A DNA stretch of 64,000 nt from Opitutales bacterium. Lineage in GTDB: Bacteria; Verrucomicrobiota; Verrucomicrobiia; Opitutales; JABSRG01. The notes beneath the pieces were generated by a model. The model was not told the DNA's origin, did not search any database, and worked only from the letters and a program-made list of their open reading frames with translations. Location: positions 28,542-92,541 of the forward strand of contig JANQKZ010000036.1 in NCBI GenBank assembly GCA_028280845.1. Reading direction: 5' to 3'. Positions 15,621 to 23,779 of this stretch are shown one piece after another; the first letter of the stretch is position 1, and every line of letters begins with the position of its first letter. The position numbers were made by a program, and so were the translations under genes.

Positions 15621-18122
15621 TCAGCCCTGATCAAGGATGAAGTTCTTCGGATCGTAAATCTCTGAGGAGGGAGGCCGGGCCTTACCCTTCGTCCGGGTAA
15701 ATTCCATGGCGTAGAGCTTTGTCCCGCGCATGACAAAGTGCAGGCGAACGGTTCTTCCCTCGAGCTCGCTCACGTCTGTTCCCTTGGTCAGCCATTCGAC
15801 TTCCTTGTTGATAAAGTCTCCATTAACGTAGATGGCATCCTCCAGAGTAAAACCGGGAATGGGCTTGTTGTTTTCGTCCCGAATCTCCACCTGGGCGTAG
15901 CCGGTGGCATCCGTATCGATATTCAGAACCAGGCGATTGCCTTCAAAAACAAGGGGTTTGGTTGTAAAAGATCCTCCCGTGTAAGGGGTATCAATGGAGA
16001 CAAACCCATCAACGCGCTGAATGGCCCGATGGATGACCGGCGGCCTGGGCTCAGCAAACCCGTCATGGTATGAACTTCGGGTAAAAGTATAATGATAGAG
16101 ATCCCGCCCGCGTTGAGCAAAACCATAGCCGATATAAGGCCGATTGGCCGGATAGCCCTCATGCGGCCCAACCCCGATGTAGGTGGGCCGTGGATAGCGC
16201 TTCCAATCATGACCATTCCGACTGGTGGCCAGCTGGACCTCGACCAGACCGCTGCCGAGCTTCCTGTCCGGGTGCCCCAAGACTTGCCGGTTGGCCGGAC
16301 CATCCCCCCAGTAATGGAAATAAAAAAGCGGAAATGCCAAGTAGACATCGGGAGCTAAGGGATACTTCATTCCGCGAGTGCTATAGACATCCGCCGCCAA
16401 CGGGTCGTATCCCTCGGTCGGACCAAAGACTATCGGGAACTCCATCCCAAACCCGCCTGGAGCCAGGGGGCCATTGTCGAGATACCAGGGATCCAACAAT
16501 TCGTTCTTCACCCGACGCTCCCTGGCAAGGGCAGCCGTGGATTCCGGGGTCATCGGATCCATCGGCCAGGGACCAAGGAGTTCTTTTACCTCAGTCAAGA
16601 CCGCATAGCGTTCGGTCTTTCCACCCGGGGTCCGGCCATAATCCGTCCGGTGGTGCCCGACGTAGACCTGGCGCTGATCATCATAAAACACCATACTCTG
16701 CGAACCTGGCCAAAAGGGGAGCGCGGCCACCTCATTGCGCTTAAAACTTAATCCATCGGGGGACGTGTAGACGAAGATCCCCCCCCGCTTTCTCAAACCG
16801 CTGACAAACTTCCAACGCTCCTCCGGCGGGGCGTTGGGGTCGATAAATACATTTCCCCGGGAGGCGGGTTCTTCCAGAACCACGTTGCGGGCACCCTTGT
16901 AGTCGCGCCCCAAATCAGGAGCGAAAAAATGCTTACCGTCCTCGGAGAAATGGACCGCCAAACTATTATCAGGGCCCTCGTGATAGAGACGAATCCGTCC
17001 ATCATCATCTTCAATGACGGTTAACCAGCCACTGAATCCCGAAGCCACAATTTCATCCATGCGGGCAGGATTGGCCTGAAAGGTAATTTGATCAGATTCA
17101 TCGACCAGGGCACCATCCACAAACAGGTGACGTCGCTCCCCCAATTGAATAGGGGTTTCTATCTCCTTCCCCGCGGGAAACAACAGGGGAGGCCCTTTTT
17201 TCAGACTGACCTCCGGTAAACCATCAGAAAAGCGGCGGGAATAACTGCCGGGGGGGTCAAATTCACCTTGATAAACGAGATGGTCTGAAAAACGGAGCTC
17301 ATCAAGAGCTCCTTGTAGCGGCCGGCCCCACAGTCCGTCTCTCCCGATCGAAAAGTAGGCCTCCTCCCCAAAAGGAAGCGCTTTCCAGTCGACCACCTGG
17401 GCCTCCCCCTGCAGTTTTCCATCCGCGAAATGGCGAAGAATCCGGGTCTTTCCATTGTAGGTAAAGGCGTAGTGATGCCATGCATCGGAGTGCAAGGCCC
17501 CGAACATGGATTTCAAAGTAAGTCGGGTCCCGGTGGATTCATTTTCCAGGATAAAGCTGTCAAGGTCGTGGTCCACGCTCAGGCGAGTCACCTTGTTTTC
17601 CGGCTCTCCCCGCGGACCACTCCCCAATTCAAACACCACCCCGGATTGATCGCTTACTTCATGCGGCTTGAACCAGAATTCCACCGTCCAATCAAATGCC
17701 CCAAGATTCAGGCGTGTGTCCGAGGCGTTGGCAAAGGGAAGCCGGCGCAGGTGAGCATCTCCGCTGGTAAAGAACGCCGAAAAGGCAGCGGACTTCCAAG
17801 TCATCGGCGGCATCGTGCGCCCTGCTGGAGTGGGCAACTGGACCAGGCCGAAGGTCTTTTGCTGTTCCTCGTTCCAATCGAAGACCGGGTTGAATGGAGC
17901 CGGCTCCGTGGGCTTGAGTGCGTTCCCGAAACGACCGGGAACGAGGTCCGCCCCGCGTCCCAGGATGACAAAATAAGAATGAGGTCCGGCATCGTTCAGG
18001 GGAGAACTGGGATAGGTCCCCTGCTGTTCGTCGAAGAGCCAGAGAGCTACGGTTTCAGCCCGGAGGAATTGGACTAAGCTGGTTAGGATCGTGACCCCTA
18101 AGATAAGATAAAATCGGTTCAT
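15621..18122 (-). CDS. Secreted LamG-like jelly-roll plus beta-propeller glycoside-hydrolase-like protein (paralogue 2)
   Basis: 833 residues with signal peptide MNRFYLILGVTILTSLVQFLRA. The layout matches the protein at 7747-10197: LamG domain (LGAFDWTVEFWFKP, WHHYAFTYNGKTRILRHFADG, GALDELRFSDH), then propeller blades (YTSPDGLSFKRN, FYDDQRQVYVGHHRTD, ATSRNGHDWKRY) and a C-terminal sandwich (RLVLNIDTDATGYAQV, RTVRLHFVMRGTKLYAMEF). Its ATG overlaps the stop of the upstream pdxA-like gene by four bases (ATGA), so it is the last gene of the leftward operon that begins near 28.2 kb. It is convergent with the regulator gene across about 100 bases. Function is glycan-related by context; no catalytic residues can be assigned safely. 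Confidence 0.8.
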   Translation of the reverse strand: MNRFYLILGVTILTSLVQFLRAETVALWLFDEQQGTYPSSPLNDAGPHSYFVILGRGADLVPGRFGNALKPTEPAPFNPVFDWNEEQQKTFGLVQLPTPAGRTMPPMTWKSAAFSAFFTSGDAHLRRLPFANASDTRLNLGAFDWTVEFWFKPHEVSDQSGVVFELGSGPRGEPENKVTRLSVDHDLDSFILENESTGTRLTLKSMFGALHSDAWHHYAFTYNGKTRILRHFADGKLQGEAQVVDWKALPFGEEAYFSIGRDGLWGRPLQGALDELRFSDHLVYQGEFDPPGSYSRRFSDGLPEVSLKKGPPLLFPAGKEIETPIQLGERRHLFVDGALVDESDQITFQANPARMDEIVASGFSGWLTVIEDDDGRIRLYHEGPDNSLAVHFSEDGKHFFAPDLGRDYKGARNVVLEEPASRGNVFIDPNAPPEERWKFVSGLRKRGGIFVYTSPDGLSFKRNEVAALPFWPGSQSMVFYDDQRQVYVGHHRTDYGRTPGGKTERYAVLTEVKELLGPWPMDPMTPESTAALARERRVKNELLDPWYLDNGPLAPGGFGMEFPIVFGPTEGYDPLAADVYSTRGMKYPLAPDVYLAFPLFYFHYWGDGPANRQVLGHPDRKLGSGLVEVQLATSRNGHDWKRYPRPTYIGVGPHEGYPANRPYIGYGFAQRGRDLYHYTFTRSSYHDGFAEPRPPVIHRAIQRVDGFVSIDTPYTGGSFTTKPLVFEGNRLVLNIDTDATGYAQVEIRDENNKPIPGFTLEDAIYVNGDFINKEVEWLTKGTDVSELEGRTVRLHFVMRGTKLYAMEFTRTKGKARPPSSEIYDPKNFILDQG

Positions 18123-19129
18123 GGTTTACTTTTCTGGTTGGCCATTTGGGCAGCCAGTTGAATGGCTGCCTTCAAACTCCGTGGATCTGAACTCCCTTTC
18201 CCCGCGTTCGCAAAGTCCGTTCCATGTTCGACTGAAGTGCGGATTATCGGAAGCCCCAGGGTCACATTTACGCCGTTCCAGATGCCCAGCATCTTGGCCG
18301 CGATATGGCCCTGGTCGTGGTACATCGCGACCACACCATCAAATTCTCCCTGCCACGCACGAAAGAAAACCGTGTCCCCGGCATAGGGGCCGGTGACCTG
18401 CCACCCACGTTCCACCGCCGTCTGGATAGCGGGCTGGATCGTGTCAATTTCTTCGGTCCCAAACAGGCCGTCCTCTCCTGCATGCGGATTGAGGCCGGCT
18501 ACGGCCAGTTTAGGGGCTTCAATCCCCAGGCCCTTTATCCCAGTAATCGCAATTTCCAGCACATCCAGGATGCGTTCCCTGCTTACCCGCGAAATAGCCT
18601 CGGCCAACGATACATGGGTGCTCACGTGGCATATGCGAAGTCCATCGGCCACCAGCATCATGGTGACTTTTTCCACACCACATAGATGGGATAGCAATCC
18701 GGTATGGCCATCGAAGTGATAGCCCGCCTTATTCAGGGATTCCTTGTTGATTGCGGAAGTGACCATGGCGCCGACCGTTCCCTCCGAGCAGAGCTGATGG
18801 GCCCGGCTGATAAAATCGTAAGCAGCCTTCCCACACATCGGATCCACAACTCCAAATTGGTGGGTTTCCCGATCGACATTCTTCAGGTCGAGGACATCCA
18901 GGACTCCGGGCTCGAAGACCGCCTCCATCACCGTACCGATTCCCCGGATCTGCAAAGGTACCCCTGTGATGGCTAACGCTTTTTCCATCAACCAGGCATC
19001 TCCCACAACGAGAAGTCGAGAGTGGTCGGTCAGTTCTCTATCTGCGGCGGCTCGAGTCAGGAGTTCTGCTCCTGATCCGGCTGGATCCCCCATGGTGAGG
19101 GCAAGTAGTGGCTTGTTGGTCTCCATCAT
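18119..19129 (-). CDS. pdxA: PdxA-family dehydrogenase (PdxA2-type, four-carbon acid-sugar phosphate pathway)
   Basis: 336 residues, the usual PdxA length. Motifs include TMGDPAGSGAELL at the N-terminus, VTSAINKESLNKAGYHFDGHT in the middle, AGLNPHAGEDGLFGTEE, AMYHDQGHIAAKM (metal-binding His/Asp) and the C-terminal RTSVEHGTDFANAGKGSSD. PdxA proper oxidises 4-hydroxythreonine 4-phosphate in vitamin B6 synthesis. The PdxA2 branch, next to a DUF1537 kinase, oxidatively decarboxylates D-threonate or D-erythronate 4-phosphate to dihydroxyacetone phosphate. The kinase is directly upstream with a four-base ATGA overlap, which points strongly to the catabolic role. Confidence 0.9.
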   Translation of the reverse strand: MMETNKPLLALTMGDPAGSGAELLTRAAADRELTDHSRLLVVGDAWLMEKALAITGVPLQIRGIGTVMEAVFEPGVLDVLDLKNVDRETHQFGVVDPMCGKAAYDFISRAHQLCSEGTVGAMVTSAINKESLNKAGYHFDGHTGLLSHLCGVEKVTMMLVADGLRICHVSTHVSLAEAISRVSRERILDVLEIAITGIKGLGIEAPKLAVAGLNPHAGEDGLFGTEEIDTIQPAIQTAVERGWQVTGPYAGDTVFFRAWQGEFDGVVAMYHDQGHIAAKMLGIWNGVNVTLGLPIIRTSVEHGTDFANAGKGSSDPRSLKAAIQLAAQMANQKSKP

Positions 19130-20322
19130 GAGTGCAAAGCAAATGGTTTAGAGCTGGGTCCAAACCCGGGTGGCCAGGGAAAGCTGCTCGGTTTCATTGA
19201 GACGAAATAGGATTCACTTCCCCCCTTTCCAACTTCCAGGGTCACGGCCCCTTTTCCCCATACCTTCGCCACCGACAAGGTGGTCCAACCAAGAGTGCCC
19301 AAAAGGGAGGCCGCAGTGGCTCCCCCTTCCACGTAGACGTGCAGGGGGGGGTGAGCGCGGATGATGGCCGTAGCGGCCTGGGTGAAATGGTTAAGTATGG
19401 CAGCGGATTGTTTATGACCGCTAATTCGGGGAGGAAGAATCCTTAAGGCCACGGATTCTCCCTTCGCCAGATGATTGGAAAGCCGTCCCACCGTCTTTAA
19501 CTGCTCGGTTGAAGGGGAGTTCAAAAGGCGGTCTGCGGGCAATCCATCGACCTGGATCCCCTCCCCGGCCATGGTTGAAAATACTTGATGAGTGAACTCG
19601 GTCGTGCTGCCTGAAACATAAAATCGAATCGGAGGCACTGCTTTTCCATGGGGCATGGAGGAGGGCTCCGCTATTCGATCAGGTTGCCGGTCGAGAAGCG
19701 CCTCCAGGAAATCGGACCCACCCACCGCCAGGGTATCCCCATCCACTTGGCCGGCCCAGTAAGCCATCGCCTCCATGGTGTCGGCCTCCCCAATAAAAAT
19801 CCCCTTCCGGGGCAAGATATCTCTAGCTTCTAATAACCCAACGGAATCCGTTCCGCTCCGTTCCACTAAGTCAAGGGGAGAGCCGGAAGACGCTGGAAAA
19901 GCCGGGTCCCGTGAGAACTCGGTTTCATCAAGCGGCCTGCCCGCCACCCGGTAAATCCCTGCTTGAATTGTTCGCCCCATCGAAGGATTCTGCGGAACGA
20001 GGAGGGCCTTTTGATACCGCCCATGAGCGAGAAAAGGCCGGATCTCTGGGAGCACCTGACCCCGAAACAAGGAGTCTATCTTTTTAAATAAAATGGGACT
20101 CCCTCCCAACTGCCTCTCCAAGGTCATTAAGCAAGCCTCAGCAGCGGATGGTTTCAATAATCGCGTGTCGGTGTTGATGACATGAATCGAGTCTGTCTCC
20201 CCATCAATCCGCCTCGGGATCACCATAGGCCCGTGGTGAACATAAGCGACCCAACCACGACAAAAGGCAACCGCAGCTACTTCTGCGGCACCCGTCAGGT
20301 CATCTGCGAGAATAATAGCCAC
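19126..20322 (-). CDS. Four-carbon acid-sugar kinase family protein (DUF1537, OtnK/DtnK type)
   Basis: 398 residues. The N-terminal sugar-binding domain starts with IILADDLTGAAEVA, the hallmark of the DUF1537 family, with FKKIDSLFRGQ and VPQNPSMGR further on. The C-terminal nucleotide-binding domain (about 225-390) has FYVSGSTTEFTHQV and VYVEGGATAASLL. Characterised members phosphorylate D-threonate, L-threonate or D-erythronate at C4 with ATP. The overlap with the pdxA-like gene fits the two-step conversion of a tetronate to dihydroxyacetone phosphate and CO2. It starts 5 bases after the DapA-family gene. Which tetronate is used is not visible. Confidence 0.88.
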   Translation of the reverse strand: MAIILADDLTGAAEVAAVAFCRGWVAYVHHGPMVIPRRIDGETDSIHVINTDTRLLKPSAAEACLMTLERQLGGSPILFKKIDSLFRGQVLPEIRPFLAHGRYQKALLVPQNPSMGRTIQAGIYRVAGRPLDETEFSRDPAFPASSGSPLDLVERSGTDSVGLLEARDILPRKGIFIGEADTMEAMAYWAGQVDGDTLAVGGSDFLEALLDRQPDRIAEPSSMPHGKAVPPIRFYVSGSTTEFTHQVFSTMAGEGIQVDGLPADRLLNSPSTEQLKTVGRLSNHLAKGESVALRILPPRISGHKQSAAILNHFTQAATAIIRAHPPLHVYVEGGATAASLLGTLGWTTLSVAKVWGKGAVTLEVGKGGSESYFVSMKPSSFPWPPGFGPSSKPFALHS

Positions 20323-20327
20323 GGGTA

Positions 20328-21239
20328 TTAGACCAGGTTGAACTCAACCGCCTTTTGCTTGAGATTCTCGGCCCGGTCTCCGGGAGTATCCACCAGGGGA
20401 GGGGCGACCGTGGGCCCGCAGATCCCCATCAGGTGGAGCATATACTTCAGGTCGGCAATGGCGTTTCCAATGGGCTTTCCTTTCAGGTAGACATCATTCA
20501 AGCCTGTGGCCTCCGCCTGGAGTTCCTGGGCCCGCATATGGTTTCCATCTCTGGCTGCCTCAAATATCTGCTGCATGGTCCCCGGAAGCACATTGCCCAG
20601 ACTGGGGACAAATCCATTCGCTCCCAGCTCCATCGTACGGGCCGCAAAGACGGTGGGCCCGATGTAAACATCGAAGTCGTTCCGATCCCGGTAGCGAGTG
20701 ATGAGCTGCTCCAGGCGCTCTGGTAAGAATTCAGAGTCCTTGATGCCCACCAGGCTCGGGTGATGGCTCAACCGTTCAATGATCTCGAGATCCAGGGAAT
20801 GGTGACTGGTTTGCGGGATGTTGTAGAGGAGCAGAGGCCCACCAATTCCGTCGGCTAAACGGATATACCAATGATAGATCTCATCCTGGTTCAGCGGATA
20901 ATAGTGGGGAGTATGAGCTACAATAGCATCCATGCCTAGCTCCTGATAGCGTTTGCCCCGATCAATCACGGCCTCCAGACAGTTGCCCCCGATTCCTCCA
21001 TATAGCATATATGCAGCTCCCAGGTGTCGCCTTGCCTCCCGAAACAGCAGTTCCTTCTTAGCCTCGCTGAGCGAAATAGCTTCGCCGGTTGTTCCAGCTA
21101 GCAGGAAAGCACGGATACCTGATTCGGCACAAAACTCCAACAAGCGGCGGAGCGCCGGAACATCCACCTCAAAATCACGGGTCATCGGCGTGATCAGGGG
21201 AACAATTACTCCCTCATAACGTTTGTATTCGACCGTCAT
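20328..21239 (-). CDS. DapA/N-acetylneuraminate-lyase family aldolase or dehydratase
   Basis: 303 residues, normal for the class I aldolase TIM barrel of this family. Visible residues: GTTGEAISLS (carboxylate-binding loop), the Tyr in AHTPHYYPLN, and the Schiff-base Lys in LVGIKDSEFL. The family includes dihydrodipicolinate synthase, N-acetylneuraminate lyase, 2-keto-3-deoxygluconate aldolase and keto-deoxy sugar-acid dehydratases. In this operon, beside acid-sugar kinase, dehydrogenase and dehydratase genes, cleavage of a 2-keto-3-deoxy acid is the likeliest job. Lysine synthesis is unlikely from the context. No signal peptide. Confidence 0.87.
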   Translation of the reverse strand: MTVEYKRYEGVIVPLITPMTRDFEVDVPALRRLLEFCAESGIRAFLLAGTTGEAISLSEAKKELLFREARRHLGAAYMLYGGIGGNCLEAVIDRGKRYQELGMDAIVAHTPHYYPLNQDEIYHWYIRLADGIGGPLLLYNIPQTSHHSLDLEIIERLSHHPSLVGIKDSEFLPERLEQLITRYRDRNDFDVYIGPTVFAARTMELGANGFVPSLGNVLPGTMQQIFEAARDGNHMRAQELQAEATGLNDVYLKGKPIGNAIADLKYMLHLMGICGPTVAPPLVDTPGDRAENLKQKAVEFNLV

Positions 21240-21262
21240 AACATCTCCTGAATCTGGGCCAT

Positions 21263-22408
21263 TTAGAGGGCCGCCCGATAGATGGACTCTGCGTCCGCCA
21301 TCGTGATCTCCCTCGGGTTATTGACAAGGAGCCGGGTCACCTTCATGGCCTCCCTTGCCAAGTGGGCAACATGCCCCTCCTCTATATTAAACTCAGCCAG
21401 GTGCTGCGGAATCCCGCAACGCCGGACAAAGGCTTCTACCCATTCGATACCCGCCTCCGCATAGGCCACATCGCTGCCCTTACCGGAGATCCCGAATGCG
21501 CGGGCCATCCGGGCGTAACTCTCGACCGCGTTGGGTAGATTGAACCGGAGCACGTGAGGTAAAAGAATGGCATTGGACACCCCGTGAGCGATATGAAATT
21601 CACCTCCCAGTGGATAGGATAAGGCGTGGACCCCGCCCGTATTGACCGGCCCAAGACAAATCCCGCCGTAAACACTTCCTAAGGCAACGTCAGAACGGGC
21701 TTTCTCGTCCTTTCCGTCAGCAATAGCCGCCTCCAGGCTTCTCGCGATGTGCTCAATGCCGATCAGGGCATAGTTGTCAATCAGCGAGTGCGCATGTTGG
21801 TTAGCCAGGGCTTCAATGCAATGGGTCATGGCGTCCACCCCGGTGGCCGCGGTCACAGCCGGAGGCACGGACCAAGTCAATTCCGGATCGATGTAGGCGC
21901 GATCCGGCATAAGATGTGGACTGACCACTCCCTTTTTCAGCGCTTCCGCCTCATCCAGTAGAATAGCGTTAGGGGAAACCTCGCTCCCCGTTCCCGCCGT
22001 AGTCGGAAGGCAGATGAGCGGAATCTCCCGGCCCGGCAAAAAACCAATCCCAAAAAACGATTTGACCGATTCCGGATTGCCTATCATGGCAGCGACTAGC
22101 TTGGAAACATCCAGAACACTCCCCCCCCCAAGCCCGACTACTGCATCCGGCTGGAAGGACTCTGCCGCTGCCAGAGTGGCTTCAAACATGGCAATGTCCG
22201 GCTCCCGGTCTATGGCATCGAAGACCTTACATTTACCTCCGGATTGTTCTACCCCGGAACAAAATCGCTCATACACTTCTCGTATCGGAGGACTGGATAC
22301 AACAAATACCCTCCGGTAGCCCGATTCGGCCAGATCTTGAACCGAATTTTCAAGGCACCCATTGCCAAAGACGAAGCGCCGGGGTTGATTGATCACAATG
22401 GTTTTCAT
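21263..22408 (-). CDS. Iron-containing alcohol dehydrogenase
   Basis: 381 residues, typical of group III alcohol dehydrogenases. The NAD-binding region has VVGLGGGSVLDVSKL, followed by LPTTAGTGSEVSPNA. The metal site shows the conserved GVDAMTHCIEA helix and later histidines in GGVHALSYPLGGEFHIAHG. Members oxidise or reduce small alcohols and aldehydes such as lactaldehyde, 1,2-propanediol or succinic semialdehyde. In this operon it could handle an aldehyde released by the aldolase, for example lactaldehyde from a 6-deoxy sugar acid, which would fit a rhamnose- or fucose-containing glycan. That substrate is inference. Confidence 0.9.
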   Translation of the reverse strand: MKTIVINQPRRFVFGNGCLENSVQDLAESGYRRVFVVSSPPIREVYERFCSGVEQSGGKCKVFDAIDREPDIAMFEATLAAAESFQPDAVVGLGGGSVLDVSKLVAAMIGNPESVKSFFGIGFLPGREIPLICLPTTAGTGSEVSPNAILLDEAEALKKGVVSPHLMPDRAYIDPELTWSVPPAVTAATGVDAMTHCIEALANQHAHSLIDNYALIGIEHIARSLEAAIADGKDEKARSDVALGSVYGGICLGPVNTGGVHALSYPLGGEFHIAHGVSNAILLPHVLRFNLPNAVESYARMARAFGISGKGSDVAYAEAGIEWVEAFVRRCGIPQHLAEFNIEEGHVAHLAREAMKVTRLLVNNPREITMADAESIYRAAL

Positions 22409-22429
22409 GACAGGAATAAGCAGGATAAA

Positions 22430-23779
22430 TTAATGACCTGGGGTAGCCAGGAGGGTTGGCTGGTCGGGATCATAACTGGGATTGGGGAGCATCTCCTGGG
22501 CCCCGACCGCACGGCGCCAGGCTCCGAGAGAATTACGAAGGGCAGCCACTTTTTCCGGCTGCAGGCAGGCCAGGTTCGTGCACTCCCCGGGGTCCTCCTC
22601 GAGGTTAAACAATTCGAAAGCAGCCCCTCCTCCTCGTTGGGAAAATTCAGGGTCAAACCATTCGACCAGTTTGTCATTCCCCACAATGACCGCCCCACAA
22701 GGCCCGAGGCCCTGATGGTGATAGTGAGGAAAGTGCCAACCGAGCGGCCTGGAGGGCAATTCAGAGATCTTTCCGCTTAGCAGGGGGAATAAATCTACCC
22801 CGTCCAGCTCGGTTAAATCGAGCTCAGGATCTACCGCCTGACCAAGGGTCACTGCAACATCCGCTCCCGTCACCCGGGTTTGATGCACCCTGCCGGCGGC
22901 AAGATCTCCCGGGCCCTGAATGATGAGAGGGACCCGAATTCCGCCCTCGTAAAGAGTGGCTTTTGCTCCGTGCAGGGGTCGGTCATCATCGTGGTTCCCC
23001 GGGCTTCCATGGTCTGCCGTAAAAATGACCCAGGTCTTTTCGCTTAGCCCAAGGGTGTCCAGTTTTTCCAGCAGCACGCCAACACTCCAGTCCAGGCGCT
23101 CCACCATCGCCCCGAGCTCAGGCCGTTGATAATCCAAGTCCGACCCGGACTTTTGGCGATACTTTTCAACCAACGCCCTGGATTCCATTTCAGGGCGATG
23201 CACCAGGTTGTGTTCCACGACACAGAAGAAGGGTTCAGCCTGGTGCCGCTCGAGAAAATCTACGGTGCGCTGAGTAATGGCGCGGGCGTTGTGGGCATCA
23301 TCCTCGGGATCAGCCCCCGGTTTTGGTTTAACCGTCGTAAAAACCTCCTGAAATCCTTGGGTTTCAGGATCCATCGGCCGGTTGGGATAATGCTGGTAAT
23401 CCCGGTTCAGGTGCCATTTCCCGAAATGACCCGTGGCGTAGCCCGCAGCCGCATAGCGGTTGGCCAGCGTGACTTCTTCGCACGACAGGTAGGGTGTCCA
23501 CTCCGGGGTCAGTTTCCGTGGATTTTCGGGGACCGAGCCAGGGGTATAGTTGGTTATATTCAAGCGCGCGGGATGCTTGCCTGTTAGCAGGCTGGCACGT
23601 GAGGGGGTACAGACCGGCCCTGTCCCGTAGGCCTGAGAAAAACATTGGGCCCGGCTGGCAAAGGCATCCAGGTGTGGGGTTTCGTAAAAGGAGGAGCCGG
23701 CACAACCCATCATAAAAGCCGTCATATCGTCAGCGATAATGAAGAGGACATTGAACGGCTCTGAAGGAGGAGGGCTCAT
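22430..23779 (-). CDS. Arylsulfatase-family sulfatase without signal peptide (probably cytoplasmic)
   Basis: 449 residues. The formylglycine motif is CTPSRASLLTGKHPAR (CxPSR type), preceded by the metal-binding NVLFIIADDMTAF; later ligands are in GKWHLNRDY, HNLVHRPEM and FTADHGSPGNHDD. The protein begins MSPPPSEPFNVLFII and the start overlaps the end of the sodium symporter gene by four bases, with no longer in-frame start. No export signal is therefore seen, unlike the two sulfatases at 35821 and 43873, which have one. This suggests that a sulfated mono- or oligosaccharide is imported and desulfated in the cytoplasm. The C-terminal region has HYHHQGLGPCGAVIVG, also found in the 43873 sulfatase (NYHHQGVGPQSVI), so those two are closer paralogues. 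Confidence 0.9.
   Translation of the reverse strand: MSPPPSEPFNVLFIIADDMTAFMMGCAGSSFYETPHLDAFASRAQCFSQAYGTGPVCTPSRASLLTGKHPARLNITNYTPGSVPENPRKLTPEWTPYLSCEEVTLANRYAAAGYATGHFGKWHLNRDYQHYPNRPMDPETQGFQEVFTTVKPKPGADPEDDAHNARAITQRTVDFLERHQAEPFFCVVEHNLVHRPEMESRALVEKYRQKSGSDLDYQRPELGAMVERLDWSVGVLLEKLDTLGLSEKTWVIFTADHGSPGNHDDDRPLHGAKATLYEGGIRVPLIIQGPGDLAAGRVHQTRVTGADVAVTLGQAVDPELDLTELDGVDLFPLLSGKISELPSRPLGWHFPHYHHQGLGPCGAVIVGNDKLVEWFDPEFSQRGGGAAFELFNLEEDPGECTNLACLQPEKVAALRNSLGAWRRAVGAQEMLPNPSYDPDQPTLLATPGH

Noticed and set aside
20328..21239. Lysine-biosynthetic dapA
   Set aside because: The family motifs are shared, but the operon holds acid-sugar enzymes and a symporter, not lysine genes.
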